Origin: an uncultured Mycoplasmatota bacterium
GTDB taxonomy: Bacteria > Bacillota_I > Bacilli_A > RF39 > UBA660
Length of the DNA: 47,206 nucleotides
NCBI GenBank assembly: GCA_900543675.1
Contig: UQRY01000010.1
Span: forward strand, 1-47,206
Reading direction: 5' to 3'
The translations under genes and the position numbers were made by a program. The first letter of the stretch is position 1; every line of letters starts with the position of its first letter. The notes below the pieces were generated by a model. That model did no database searches. It was not told the DNA's origin and saw only the letters and a program-made list of their open reading frames with translations. This document shows positions 31,831 through 40,999 of the stretch, piece by piece.

Positions 31831-33639
31831 CTATTTTTTAGCATCAAATTTTTTCCGTTGCTCAGTGTCTAAAATCTTTTTTCGTAAACGAATATTTAAT
31901 GGTGTAATCTCTACTAATTCATCACTATTGATATAATCTAGTGCGTATTCTAGGGTAATTGGTCTAGGACGTTTTAAAACGACAGTTTTATCGGCACTAG
32001 CTGCTCTCATATTGGTTAATTGCTTTCCTTTTACTACATTTACTGCTAAATCATTTTCACGATTACATTCACCAACGATCATTCCTTCATACACATCAAC
32101 TGCTGGTTCGATAAACATAATTCCTCGATCTTCTAATTGCCCTAAAGCATAAGCTGAACTCTTTCCTGTTTCAGTAGAAACTAAAACACCTAGTTTTCTT
32201 TCCCCAATTTGAAGAGCTTGATATAGTCGATACTCTTTGAACGTGTGATTAATGATTCCGTATCCCTTTGTTAAGGTCATGAAGTCAGTCATAAAACCAA
32301 TTAAACCACGAGATGGAATTACGTAATTTAATCTTACTTGGTTTTCGAAGTTGGTCATATTATCCATAATGGCTCCTCGAGAACCCAATTGTTCGATCAC
32401 TGAACCTACACAGTCTTCAGGCACTTCAATTTGTAAGTCTTCATACGGCTCCATCTTAATGCCATCTTCTTCTTTTAAAATAACTTCTGGTTTAGATACT
32501 TGTAATTCATACCCTTCACGACGCATGTTCTCAATTAAGATAGAAAGATGTAATTCACCACGACCAGATACTAACCAGCTTTCTCCTTCTGATGGTTCAA
32601 CGCGTAAGCTAACATCACGTTGTAGTTCTCTATTTAGACGATCTTCAATCTGACGAGCAGTTAAAAATTTACCTTCTTTTCCTACAAATGGTGAAGTGTT
32701 GGTACCAAATGTCATTTGAAGCGTTGGCTCATCGATTCTAAGTAATGGTAAAGGATATGCTTCTCCTTGATTACAGATGGTCTCTCCGACAGAAATATCA
32801 CTAAGTCCAGCAATAGCGACGATGTCACCTGCTTCTGCTTCTTCAATTTCTAAACGCTTCATGCCAAGAAAACCAAATAGTTTTTGAACTCGGAATGCTT
32901 TTGTTGTACCGTCTAAACGACAACAATTTACCATTTGACCTACTTTGATTCTTCCATTATGAATACGTCCGATACCTATTCTACCGACGAATTCATTATA
33001 ATCTAATAAAGCTGGTTGGAACTGTAATGGTTTTTCTGGATCTCCTTGAGGTGCAGGAATTTCTTCAATAATTAAATCAAGTAATTCATGGAATCCTGGA
33101 GTTTGAGTTGTAATATCTTCACTCAAACTTGAAGTTCCATTTAATGCACTAGCGTATACAACCTTGAAATCTAACTGATCATCATCTGCTCCAAGTTCGA
33201 TGAATAAATCTAATACTTCATCGACAACTTTACTACATCTCGCACTAGGTTTATCTACTTTGTTGATCACGACGATAGGTTTTGCCTTTGCTTCTAACGC
33301 TTTCTTTAAAACGAATCTTGTTTGTGGCATTGGTCCTTCATAAGCATCAACAACAAGTAATACGCCATCAACCATATTCATAATACGTTCTACTTCGCCA
33401 CCAAAATCAGCATGTCCTGGTGTATCAAGAATATTAATTCGATAGTCTTTATAGTCTACTGCGGTAGTTTTGGCTAAAATCGTAATTCCTCTTTCTTTCT
33501 CTAAGGCATTAGAATCCATTGTTACATTAGAGGTATCTTCGTTTTCTCTAAACATTCCACTTGTTTTTAATATTTCATCGACTAATGTAGTCTTCCCGTG
33601 GTCAACATGGGCAATAATCGCAATGTTTCGTTTTTTCAT
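31831..33639 (-). CDS. typA: GTP-binding protein TypA/BipA
   Basis: 602 residues, normal for TypA/BipA, a ribosome-associated translational GTPase involved in 50S assembly at low temperature and under stress. G1 AHVDHGKT (9-16), DTPGHADF (G3) and NKVDKP (G4) are clear; C-terminal domains include GRGELHLSILIENMRREGYE and the BipA-specific C-terminal region with LTNMRAASADKTVVLK. Good promoter and terminator; monocistronic. Confidence 0.97.
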   Translation of the reverse strand: MKKRNIAIIAHVDHGKTTLVDEILKTSGMFRENEDTSNVTMDSNALEKERGITILAKTTAVDYKDYRINILDTPGHADFGGEVERIMNMVDGVLLVVDAYEGPMPQTRFVLKKALEAKAKPIVVINKVDKPSARCSKVVDEVLDLFIELGADDDQLDFKVVYASALNGTSSLSEDITTQTPGFHELLDLIIEEIPAPQGDPEKPLQFQPALLDYNEFVGRIGIGRIHNGRIKVGQMVNCCRLDGTTKAFRVQKLFGFLGMKRLEIEEAEAGDIVAIAGLSDISVGETICNQGEAYPLPLLRIDEPTLQMTFGTNTSPFVGKEGKFLTARQIEDRLNRELQRDVSLRVEPSEGESWLVSGRGELHLSILIENMRREGYELQVSKPEVILKEEDGIKMEPYEDLQIEVPEDCVGSVIEQLGSRGAIMDNMTNFENQVRLNYVIPSRGLIGFMTDFMTLTKGYGIINHTFKEYRLYQALQIGERKLGVLVSTETGKSSAYALGQLEDRGIMFIEPAVDVYEGMIVGECNRENDLAVNVVKGKQLTNMRAASADKTVVLKRPRPITLEYALDYINSDELVEITPLNIRLRKKILDTEQRKKFDAKK

Positions 33640-33669
33640 AATTTCACTTCCTATATAAACATCTTGCTC

Positions 33670-33698
33670 ATTATAACATATTTTTTTCAGAATTTCAA
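33670..33698 (-). promoter_or_regulatory. typA promoter
   Basis: Minus strand TTGAAA (33693-33698), 17-nt spacer, TATAAT (33670-33675). Confidence 0.85.
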
Positions 33699-33710
33699 AG
33701 TTTTTTTGCG

Positions 33711-33750
33711 AAAAGAGAAAGAGAATAGATTTTTTTTAGTCATCTACTCT
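33711..33750 (-). terminator. Probable terminator of the rhodanese gene
   Basis: Imperfect stem AGAG-TAGAT with ATCTATTCTCT (33720-33730 with 33742-33750), which includes the last codons, followed by TTCTCTTTT on the minus strand. Confidence 0.5.
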
Positions 33751-34059
33751 CTTATCTATTAATAAATTCTTTTTTTCTTGATAATGTTCAAAACCGCCAA
33801 TCAAGTCAACCACTTGATAACCAAGTTCTGTTAGATAATTACACACTTTTCTACTTTTAGTACCGCAGTCACAGTAGAAATAATATTTTCTATCTTTAGT
33901 TAAATAATTATCTGGCATCATCATCAAATATGTATAAGGAATATTTTTAGCACCTTTTATATGGTTTAATACATATTCATACTTATCCCTAATATCAATT
34001 AAATTTTCATTAGTAGTAATGGTATCTATTTCTCCTATATCCATAGAGTCATACATCAT
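33736..34059 (-). CDS. Single-domain rhodanese-like protein
   Basis: 107 residues covering one rhodanese domain. LIDIRDKYEYVLNHIKGAKN gives the conserved Asp-Arg and GA-x-NIP motif, and YFYCDCGTKSRKVCNYL gives the active-site loop C-x-x-G-x-K-S with Cys63 as the likely sulfur-carrying residue (a second Cys is in the loop). It ends with DLIGGFEHYQ, another family motif. Likely persulfide sulfurtransferase; acceptor unknown. TATAAT at 34071-34076 suggests its own promoter. Confidence 0.88.
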   Translation of the reverse strand: MMYDSMDIGEIDTITTNENLIDIRDKYEYVLNHIKGAKNIPYTYLMMMPDNYLTKDRKYYFYCDCGTKSRKVCNYLTELGYQVVDLIGGFEHYQEKKNLLIDKRVDD

Positions 34060-34070
34060 ATCACCACTAT

Positions 34071-34099
34071 ATTATATGTCAGAGGGATGATATTGTGTA
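34071..34099 (-). promoter_or_regulatory. Promoter of the rhodanese gene
   Basis: Minus strand TACACA (34094-34099), 17-nt spacer, TATAAT (34071-34076). Confidence 0.5.
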
Positions 34100-34143
34100 G
34101 GAACTAATTTTGACTGTTTTGATGAAAAGTCATTTCACTAATC

Positions 34144-34842
34144 TTATCGATGGTAATTATCTTCGTCTTCATTTTGCACTATAGGAACTTCTGAAATTCC
34201 TAATGATTTCAGCTCTTCATTATATTGTTCGAGAAACGTTTTAGCATCTGCAATATCTTGTTTTATAGCAGAATAATCTATTTTATCAATTTCTGAATGT
34301 GATTCTTCATATCCATCAGCATTATTTCCTTTATGTTTGATATTTTCAATTACTGAACTTGGTATTCTTGTTGTCATGCCTAAAGCTTCTAGTTCGCGAT
34401 TATATTGTTCTATTATGCTTTCTGGATGATCTGAATAAAAATTGTATCCGCCCTCTTTTTCAATTTGTTCATGAATTTCTATATCTTTTTCTACTGCTTT
34501 AACTATATCTTTATTAATATCAAAGCTAAACACTTCATCCGATAATTTTTCATATTCTTGAAGTATTGAATTAGCTTGATTTAATATTTTTGATGCTTCT
34601 TCTTGGGCATTCGTTTCATCAATTTTTATATCGAAACAATTAATATAGTCCTGTAACTCATTTAACGCATTTATTACGACATCCATTAAATAAGAAGAAA
34701 TAACCCTTCTTAATGAAGACTGAATATAAGAAATATTACATCTTGCACAATTCTGATAAAATTCTACCATTTTATTATTATAAGTAATTCCTATATTACC
34801 AATAGTAGCTTTTAGTAGCTTTTCTATCAGTATGTTGTTCAA
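34144..34842 (-). CDS. Uncharacterised protein following virD4, likely 3' part of a frameshifted gene
   Basis: 232 residues in the open frame, starting only with TTG at 34842 and with no ribosome binding site. Immediately upstream an out-of-frame open segment (34796-34927) has a good SD and ATG, so the two together probably represent one gene with a single-base shift in the overlap. The protein is helical and acidic, with no membrane segment. Two copies of the pattern EQYN-x-EL-x-(A/S)LG (about residues 146-158 and 208-219) form a short repeat. Location after the coupling-protein gene suggests it belongs to the secretion cluster. Role unknown. Confidence 0.5.
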   Translation of the reverse strand: MNNILIEKLLKATIGNIGITYNNKMVEFYQNCARCNISYIQSSLRRVISSYLMDVVINALNELQDYINCFDIKIDETNAQEEASKILNQANSILQEYEKLSDEVFSFDINKDIVKAVEKDIEIHEQIEKEGGYNFYSDHPESIIEQYNRELEALGMTTRIPSSVIENIKHKGNNADGYEESHSEIDKIDYSAIKQDIADAKTFLEQYNEELKSLGISEVPIVQNEDEDNYHR

Positions 34843-34927
34843 GAGTTACTTTTACGTCATTTACTCTTTGAATAAGCCGAGAACGTTGTTGCCTTTCTAA
34901 TTCTAGTTCTTGTTGATCTGTCCACAT
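34796..34927 (-). CDS. Short open frame, probable 5' part of the frameshifted gene
   Basis: 43 codons starting MWTDQQELELERQQRSRLIQ with GAGGTG 8 nt before the ATG at 34927. It overlaps the 232-residue frame by 47 nt and is offset by one base. The first 30 residues are helical and charged; the last dozen look like out-of-frame sequence, in line with a frameshift. If both parts are joined, the protein would be about 260 residues. Confidence 0.45.
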   Translation of the reverse strand: MWTDQQELELERQQRSRLIQRVNDVKVTLEQHTDRKATKSYYW

Positions 34928-34990
34928 AAATAATACACCTCATTTTTTTATTTCTTTTTCGTCTATTTTTTTACCTACTAATTATAACAA

Positions 34991-37627
34991 CTAATCATCA
35001 AAGAAATCATCGAAGAATTGATCGTCGGTAACATCAATTTCTTTTTCTGGAATTTTATCCTCGTGAATGATTGGATTTTCTTTTGGTGCTATATTTGGTG
35101 TTGACGTATCTTTTGGCACCGGTTGACTATTCATGACTGGAGTGACAACAGCTTCTGGAGTTGGTTGATTTCCAAAATGTGGCTTTGGCGCATCTTGGAA
35201 TTGCCTAATAAAATCATCGACATCTTGAATATTATTTTTGACTGGCTCTGAAACTGGACGTTTAGGGTTCAATAAATCTTCAATGCTCATTGCGTTTGTT
35301 GACTGTTGTTCTAGAACCGGGTCTCGATGTGGTGGCATTTCTTTTTTCTCTACTGAGAAATTAAAATCTGGTTGCTTCATCTCCGTTTCTGGTGGCGCTA
35401 TCTTGATATCAGATGATGGTGAAGCAGGTGGTGTAGCTACTGAAGAAGTTGTTGACATATTATTAGTTGGTAAAGGCCCCGTAGAATTAGGAGATGATAC
35501 TTCTTCTTGTTCCTTTGGAGGTTCAAGCTTTACCTCTTCTTTAGGTGCTTCTGCTATATTATCCTCAGCTGAAATTGGTTTATTTTGGGCAGCAAGTTGT
35601 TCTTTTTGACGTTTTTCTTCTGCTTCGATTTCAGCAATTTTGGCATCGATTTTCTTTACTAAATCATCAACATTAAATCCAGAGTTTAGTGCTCTGCTTT
35701 GGGTTGGAGCTACGCCTGGCTTTTGCGTAAATGGATTTTGAGGAGCAGAATTCATCCCCCCTAAGCCACTTGGCGAACCACTAGGAAACATTCCGCTTGG
35801 GAATCCACCTGGCAACATTCCACCACTTGGGAAACCACCCATACCAGACGCGATTCCACCAGGCATCCCTCCAGGTACTCCGGATGCGCCTGCACTATTC
35901 ATAGCTTCCATCATTTTTTGATTTCTTTTATCCATAACAAATTTTCGTAAATCGAAAACATGCACTTCTTGTTTTTCCCGATGTGGATAAGTAGCTTTTG
36001 GATATTTTTTGCCAAATTCCATCTGATAATACGGAACAAATTTAGTTTTAAACGGATTCTTACGCATTCTCATGATAATTACTTCGAATTGTTTCATTCG
36101 TTGTAAATCACTGATGGTCACTAATGGAGTTGAAGCCGTTTTATCATCTTTTTTCGATTTTACCTCCCCACACATCTTAGAAATTTCTTCCAACGCTTTC
36201 AACTCGGTTGTAATCAAATAAATGATATTTCCACAGTTACCCTTGATAGTTTCTGCATTCTCTTTGCCATATACTTGGTCTAGTTGGGCAAAGTTTTGAA
36301 TGATCATGGTAAAACGAATCTGCCGAGAACGAGCTGCAGTAATCATTGTCGTAATATCTTTTAATGGTGGCATATTAGCAAACTCATCTAGTAGAAAATT
36401 GGTTCTGACTGGTAATTTTCCACCATTTTTTTGTGCCACACTGATTAATGTCTCATAACATTGTTTTAACAGAATAGTAACTAATGAGTGGTAAGTTTTC
36501 TTTTCATCTTGAATAACAATAAATAATACGGTTGGTTTTTCTCCAATTGATTCTAATTCAAAGTCACTATGACTAAGCATTTCTGATAGATTTTCACGAG
36601 AAGCAAATAATTTAATTTTTTGTTTAAATACAGAAATGATTGACCCTTTAGTTTCATTAGGTGCCATAATGGTACCAGATGCATTCGTATAAGCAGGAGA
36701 AGCTGGATCTTTAGTATTAAAATATTCTTTAATGAGTGTTGAACCACCTATTTTATCTTCACCTACAGTAGTCATTAAACTGATACTGTTCAAATTGACA
36801 TTTTCTTCGGTTGTATCTTCGAATAATCCTAAAGCAAGTCCTGAAAAATAGTCAGCAGAGGTTTTCTCCCAGAACGGATCAGCATTACCTGATTTCTCTT
36901 CATAAAGAATATTGGCAGCCAAGTCATCTAATAACTCAATGGCTTTATCTTGGTTACCACTGCGGTAAATTCTATATGGTAAAGAAAGAGGATTCCATGA
37001 ATTACCATCTTGTGGATCACGGAAATTTAAAATTAAAACATTATATCCCTTTTCTCTTAGCATATTTGAAGTTTGTTCATAAATTTCCCCCTTAGGGTCA
37101 GTGATAATCATCGACTCCCGTTTTTTGGCTAATACTTCTACGGTTGGGAAAATAACGGTTTGGGTTTTACCACTACCAGTAGCACCAATAACTAAGTTAT
37201 GATATTCCCCGTTATCGACCCATACTTCATCTTTTTTGATGATTAATGGTACTCCCGCAACATCGGAAGTTTCAGCGCGAGGATTAACTTTGGCTACGCC
37301 TTTATCTTCTTTGATTTCTTTTTCTTTTGCCCAATGACTATATCCTTTAGAAGACTTTTCGGTTCCAAATCCAAAACCTTTTTCACGTTCAAAAAAATAA
37401 GAAGAAACAGACATGAAAATACCTGCTAAGAAGAGGATATAGAATACTAAAGTACCTACAATACGGTTAGGAGCAAAAGCAGGAAAAGGATTAAGTCCAA
37501 AAAATCGTCCATTAATAGCAAGCTCCGGGAAATTTAATACTGCTAAACAAACTACATATAAAAGAAAAATGGCAAACAGAATAAATATGACTACATCTGA
37601 TGCATCAGCTTTAAATTTTAATTTCAT
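34991..37627 (-). CDS. VirD4/TraG-type coupling ATPase with long disordered C-terminus
   Basis: 878 residues. Two N-terminal membrane helices (about 11-32 and 56-78), then the TraG/VirD4 ATPase with Walker A GATGSGKT (148-155), SMIITDPKGEIYEQT, Walker B FLLDEFANMPPL and a DITTMITAARSRQIRFTMII segment. These proteins recruit substrates to a type IV channel. After about residue 570 the sequence is low complexity: first Gly/Met/Pro/Ser-rich (PGGMPGG and FPSG repeats), then Glu/Pro/Lys-rich with an acidic end (DDQFFDDFFDD). Such tails can act as substrate or partner docking regions. SD GAGGG; located 18 nt after the lipoprotein gene. Confidence 0.93.
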   Translation of the reverse strand: MKLKFKADASDVVIFILFAIFLLYVVCLAVLNFPELAINGRFFGLNPFPAFAPNRIVGTLVFYILFLAGIFMSVSSYFFEREKGFGFGTEKSSKGYSHWAKEKEIKEDKGVAKVNPRAETSDVAGVPLIIKKDEVWVDNGEYHNLVIGATGSGKTQTVIFPTVEVLAKKRESMIITDPKGEIYEQTSNMLREKGYNVLILNFRDPQDGNSWNPLSLPYRIYRSGNQDKAIELLDDLAANILYEEKSGNADPFWEKTSADYFSGLALGLFEDTTEENVNLNSISLMTTVGEDKIGGSTLIKEYFNTKDPASPAYTNASGTIMAPNETKGSIISVFKQKIKLFASRENLSEMLSHSDFELESIGEKPTVLFIVIQDEKKTYHSLVTILLKQCYETLISVAQKNGGKLPVRTNFLLDEFANMPPLKDITTMITAARSRQIRFTMIIQNFAQLDQVYGKENAETIKGNCGNIIYLITTELKALEEISKMCGEVKSKKDDKTASTPLVTISDLQRMKQFEVIIMRMRKNPFKTKFVPYYQMEFGKKYPKATYPHREKQEVHVFDLRKFVMDKRNQKMMEAMNSAGASGVPGGMPGGIASGMGGFPSGGMLPGGFPSGMFPSGSPSGLGGMNSAPQNPFTQKPGVAPTQSRALNSGFNVDDLVKKIDAKIAEIEAEEKRQKEQLAAQNKPISAEDNIAEAPKEEVKLEPPKEQEEVSSPNSTGPLPTNNMSTTSSVATPPASPSSDIKIAPPETEMKQPDFNFSVEKKEMPPHRDPVLEQQSTNAMSIEDLLNPKRPVSEPVKNNIQDVDDFIRQFQDAPKPHFGNQPTPEAVVTPVMNSQPVPKDTSTPNIAPKENPIIHEDKIPEKEIDVTDDQFFDDFFDD

Positions 37628-37645
37628 ACTTTAACCCTCTTCCTA

Positions 37646-38329
37646 CTAGATTTTATTAGCTTTTTTGTTTTTTGTTTTAATTACAAAGTAGCTTATACCT
37701 ATTATACCACCAATTCCTCCGATAACAGTAGCAACAAAAATAATTGTTTTTACTAATCGGTTATCATAATTAAATACATAATCATTTTTAGCTAAAATCA
37801 TTTGAATGCTCTTATCAGAAGCATTATTTTTATCGATTTCCCAAATATATGTATGCAATTGCTTTTTATCCGCGTTATGAGAAATTACTTTATGATTTGT
37901 TTTTATACGAATAGTTAATTTATCCATATTCAAAAATTGATCAAAGCAAGTTGCCCCTTTACTAGTTGCTAAAACATATTGATCTTCTTCTGATAATACA
38001 TTAACTAATTCAAAACAATTTTTTAGTAATACGGAATTCCCATATTCTGTTATTTTACCGTTATTTTCTACAAACAATTCAATATCTTCTTGACTGGATT
38101 GATCTTTTACTTTTACATCATCATCGCCTGCACTTTGTTTGTATTCTGTTAATGCTCCTTCTAAACTATCTTTTGCAGTGGTTTGAAATTCATCAATATA
38201 TTCGTTATTTTTAGCATTTAATATTGCTTCTTCTGTAAATTTATCATTATATATTTCTACCTGATAAGTGACATCACATCCAGTAGTAATCAAGAGAAAT
38301 AAGCTAAGTATTAATATTTTCTTTTTCAT
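37646..38329 (-). CDS. Lipoprotein of the secretion cluster, unknown
   Basis: 227 residues. Signal MKKKILILSLFLLITTGC with lipobox ITTGC (Cys18), a mature domain of about 175 residues, then a C-terminal membrane helix (about 195-217) with Gly-rich face and a basic tail. A lipoprotein that is also anchored by a C-terminal helix is unusual and suggests a fixed position at the membrane. It is 4 nt from the hydrolase gene and 18 nt from virD4. No family recognised. Confidence 0.7.
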   Translation of the reverse strand: MKKKILILSLFLLITTGCDVTYQVEIYNDKFTEEAILNAKNNEYIDEFQTTAKDSLEGALTEYKQSAGDDDVKVKDQSSQEDIELFVENNGKITEYGNSVLLKNCFELVNVLSEEDQYVLATSKGATCFDQFLNMDKLTIRIKTNHKVISHNADKKQLHTYIWEIDKNNASDKSIQMILAKNDYVFNYDNRLVKTIIFVATVIGGIGGIIGISYFVIKTKNKKANKI

Positions 38330-38333
38330 TCTA

Positions 38334-40967
38334 TTACCCCAATCTTCGAATATGGGAAGGATTCCCTACTGCATTTTCAACTATGCCGGTTTTAGAACTC
38401 CAAGCATGGATACGAGTACCTTCTCCAGAATAAATCGCAACGTGGTGAATACCATTTTCATCACTATAGAATAGGAGATCCCCTGCCTTAGCTTCAGAAA
38501 GACTAGCTACTGGTGTACCATAATTTACCATAGCTTTTGAACTGTGAGGAAGACTGATATTAAATAAATCTTTTACTAAAGTCATAATAAATCCGGAACA
38601 ATCTGCCCCATTAGTCAAACTTGTACCACCCCATACGTAAGGGTTTCCAATATATTTTCTTGCCCATTCTACTAGGATTTCACCATCAAAGGAATCGTAA
38701 GTTTCACCAGGTGGAATTTGACTACCAGTACCAGTATTTTCTTGGCAAATTAGATCTGCTTCTTCACCATTTTCACTATTTACCATTGCTGTTATTTTTA
38801 CACCATCTGAATAAAAATATTGAAGAATATCTTTATAACTTGCCCCTTGATTAGCCATATAATTGGCTACTAATTGACTCATGCCATGAGCATGTCCCCC
38901 GCCTGGGATAAAATAATTTTGCCATGGGCTAGATGGAATCGATATTTGATGTGTTTCTCCGTTTGGCTGCTTAGTATACGTAACTGTACAAGTTCCTCCA
39001 GAACAAGTTGAATCAGGGCAATCTTTATCTTGATAACAATATGAATCATACTCTGATAGGAAAATACTACCATTATAAGTTAATATTAAGCCTTTAGTTG
39101 CTTGGGCTGCTTCTATAGCTTTTGCACCTGGGTTAGGATCAAAAGTCTGAGCATTTTGACTGTTTTCGATAGAATTTTGACAGAAATTTGTTCGTTTAAG
39201 AACATAGGTTCTAGCTGCGATTGCATTAGCCTTCATAGATTCAATTCCAGCCCCAGCATTTTCATGTTGAAGAACTCCGGCTATATAACTTTCTAAATCA
39301 TAGACTCCTGCCCCTTCTCCAGTAACTGTGACACCGTTAGCGCAAGTAGCTTGAATTGTCTCATCTGCACATACATTACCACTATAATCACAATATTGTC
39401 CAGGTCCCATTTCATGATATAGTAAATAAATATTCTCTATCATTTCATTTATTTTCTCATACCGTTCTGTACCCTCTTGTGGTGGATTACTGCCTGTCGG
39501 TAAATATTCCGCGTAATAATCACCGATAAAAGAATCCATTAAATTCCAGTAGTAGACACTTTCCATATCGTTTAATTCTCCAATAGATAGTGACTTCTTT
39601 TCTTCAGGAATAGTAATTTTATCTTTGTCACAGATTACTTCTGGTGGGTCTAATTCATTTCCATCCTCATCTTCCAAGCGGACTAAGAATGGTGGACGAT
39701 ATAAAACGTACTCTATATTTCTTTCTTTATTAGCTTTTTTAGTTAAAAAATTAAATAAACCAACTTCCAAGTCATTACGTGCAATCTCTCTTAGTGTTTG
39801 ACTGGAACGAACAGGGGTCCCCGCACCAGCTGCGATGATTTCTTGGATAAGACTAGCAATACTACTTTTTTCATATTCAAAGTTATCCACAGTATCCTCA
39901 TCGACCGTCTGATAGACTTTATCCGATTCTGTTTCGGGATTAGTACAATATTTTATCTCAGTACCATTGTAAGGATTAACCGTAGTCCACTCTTTATCTA
40001 GACCATATACTGTCCGTTTTATTTGCATATTGGCTAATAACTCTATCTGTTTGGTCATTTTTCTATAATCATGGTTATAAGTAAGTTCGGCGCCGTCTGG
40101 ATCTTCTGAATCAATTCCTTCCTCAAGGTAGTCATCATTTAACATATTGACAGTTAAGGTAGCTGTAATTAAATTTATATCGATACAAATCCCATATTTT
40201 TGATTAAATTCCGCTTGAACTTTTTCTAATGTTTCATAATATTCTAGTTCCCATTCCTCATCTGATTTATAACCAACTAAAGTTTTTAAGTTATCCCATG
40301 CATTTCCGAAAAAATCAATTACTGTTTGGGCAGGTCCTAAAATAACTCCAATAACTCCTAAAACGGCAACGATAATGAACAAAAATCCTACTGCATAACC
40401 GGCTATTGGCAATAAAAATTTCCAATGTTTTTTGATAAACCCGTTTACTGCAGCACTTCCACTACTATTTCCATCGTTAGTATTTTCATTTGAAGAATTA
40501 TTATTTTTCGCTCCAAGAGATAAAGAATTCTTTTTAGAATTTTGCGCTGATGGTTCTTTATCTTCTAGTCCTTCTCTTTTTATTCCTTCTCTTTGCATGG
40601 AAGGATCTTTAGGGGCTGATGAGGAACCAGTTGAAGTTCCTGTTGTTCCTGGTGTACCTCCACCCATAACATCCATTCCTTTATTTGCAGCATCTAGTAC
40701 ACCAGATTTATCTGCTGCTTGAGAAGCTCTTTTCATGGCAGGATTTTTGTTAATTGCATCCCCTGCCCTTTTTTCAATTGCTTGTCCTAACTTAGTCTTA
40801 CTAGCAACATCATAGATTTTACCCCCAAGTGCTCCTCCAAAGTAAGTAGCGGCGCCTTTACCAGCAGTATGAGCGACTTTTTGTGCGGAGTCTTGTTGCT
40901 GATTATTGGTATTATCTGCATTATTTTTTCTGGCTTTATATTTGGTATTATTTTCATCATCGCCCAT
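38334..40967 (-). CDS. Membrane-anchored SpoIID plus NlpC/P60 wall hydrolase
   Basis: 877 residues. Residues 1-180 are Asn/Ser/Gly/Lys-rich and disordered with no signal peptide; a membrane helix at about 183-212 leaves the rest outside. After an uncharacterised region (about 220-550) comes a SpoIID-type domain (554-730) with YIAGVLQHENAG (catalytic-type Glu569) and the ending signature GGGHAHGMSQ. It carries a Cys-rich insert CYQDKDCPDSTC. The C-terminus (about 760-877) is NlpC/P60: ADCSGF (Cys790), HHVAIYSG (His842), IHAW (His854). SpoIID acts as lytic transglycosylase on denuded glycan; NlpC/P60 cleaves stem peptides. Position in the cluster matches the VirB1/CwlT wall-remodelling role, but CwlT-type proteins use a lysozyme-like domain instead of SpoIID. 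Confidence 0.9.
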   Translation of the reverse strand: MGDDENNTKYKARKNNADNTNNQQQDSAQKVAHTAGKGAATYFGGALGGKIYDVASKTKLGQAIEKRAGDAINKNPAMKRASQAADKSGVLDAANKGMDVMGGGTPGTTGTSTGSSSAPKDPSMQREGIKREGLEDKEPSAQNSKKNSLSLGAKNNNSSNENTNDGNSSGSAAVNGFIKKHWKFLLPIAGYAVGFLFIIVAVLGVIGVILGPAQTVIDFFGNAWDNLKTLVGYKSDEEWELEYYETLEKVQAEFNQKYGICIDINLITATLTVNMLNDDYLEEGIDSEDPDGAELTYNHDYRKMTKQIELLANMQIKRTVYGLDKEWTTVNPYNGTEIKYCTNPETESDKVYQTVDEDTVDNFEYEKSSIASLIQEIIAAGAGTPVRSSQTLREIARNDLEVGLFNFLTKKANKERNIEYVLYRPPFLVRLEDEDGNELDPPEVICDKDKITIPEEKKSLSIGELNDMESVYYWNLMDSFIGDYYAEYLPTGSNPPQEGTERYEKINEMIENIYLLYHEMGPGQYCDYSGNVCADETIQATCANGVTVTGEGAGVYDLESYIAGVLQHENAGAGIESMKANAIAARTYVLKRTNFCQNSIENSQNAQTFDPNPGAKAIEAAQATKGLILTYNGSIFLSEYDSYCYQDKDCPDSTCSGGTCTVTYTKQPNGETHQISIPSSPWQNYFIPGGGHAHGMSQLVANYMANQGASYKDILQYFYSDGVKITAMVNSENGEEADLICQENTGTGSQIPPGETYDSFDGEILVEWARKYIGNPYVWGGTSLTNGADCSGFIMTLVKDLFNISLPHSSKAMVNYGTPVASLSEAKAGDLLFYSDENGIHHVAIYSGEGTRIHAWSSKTGIVENAVGNPSHIRRLG

Positions 40968-40999
40968 ATGAAATCACCACCTTACTTCAGTTTTTTCTT

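Noticed and set aside
35238..35609. 123-residue plus-strand open frame opposite the VirD4 tail
   Set aside because: Mirror frame of a low-complexity Pro/Glu/Ser region; no SD and no domain.
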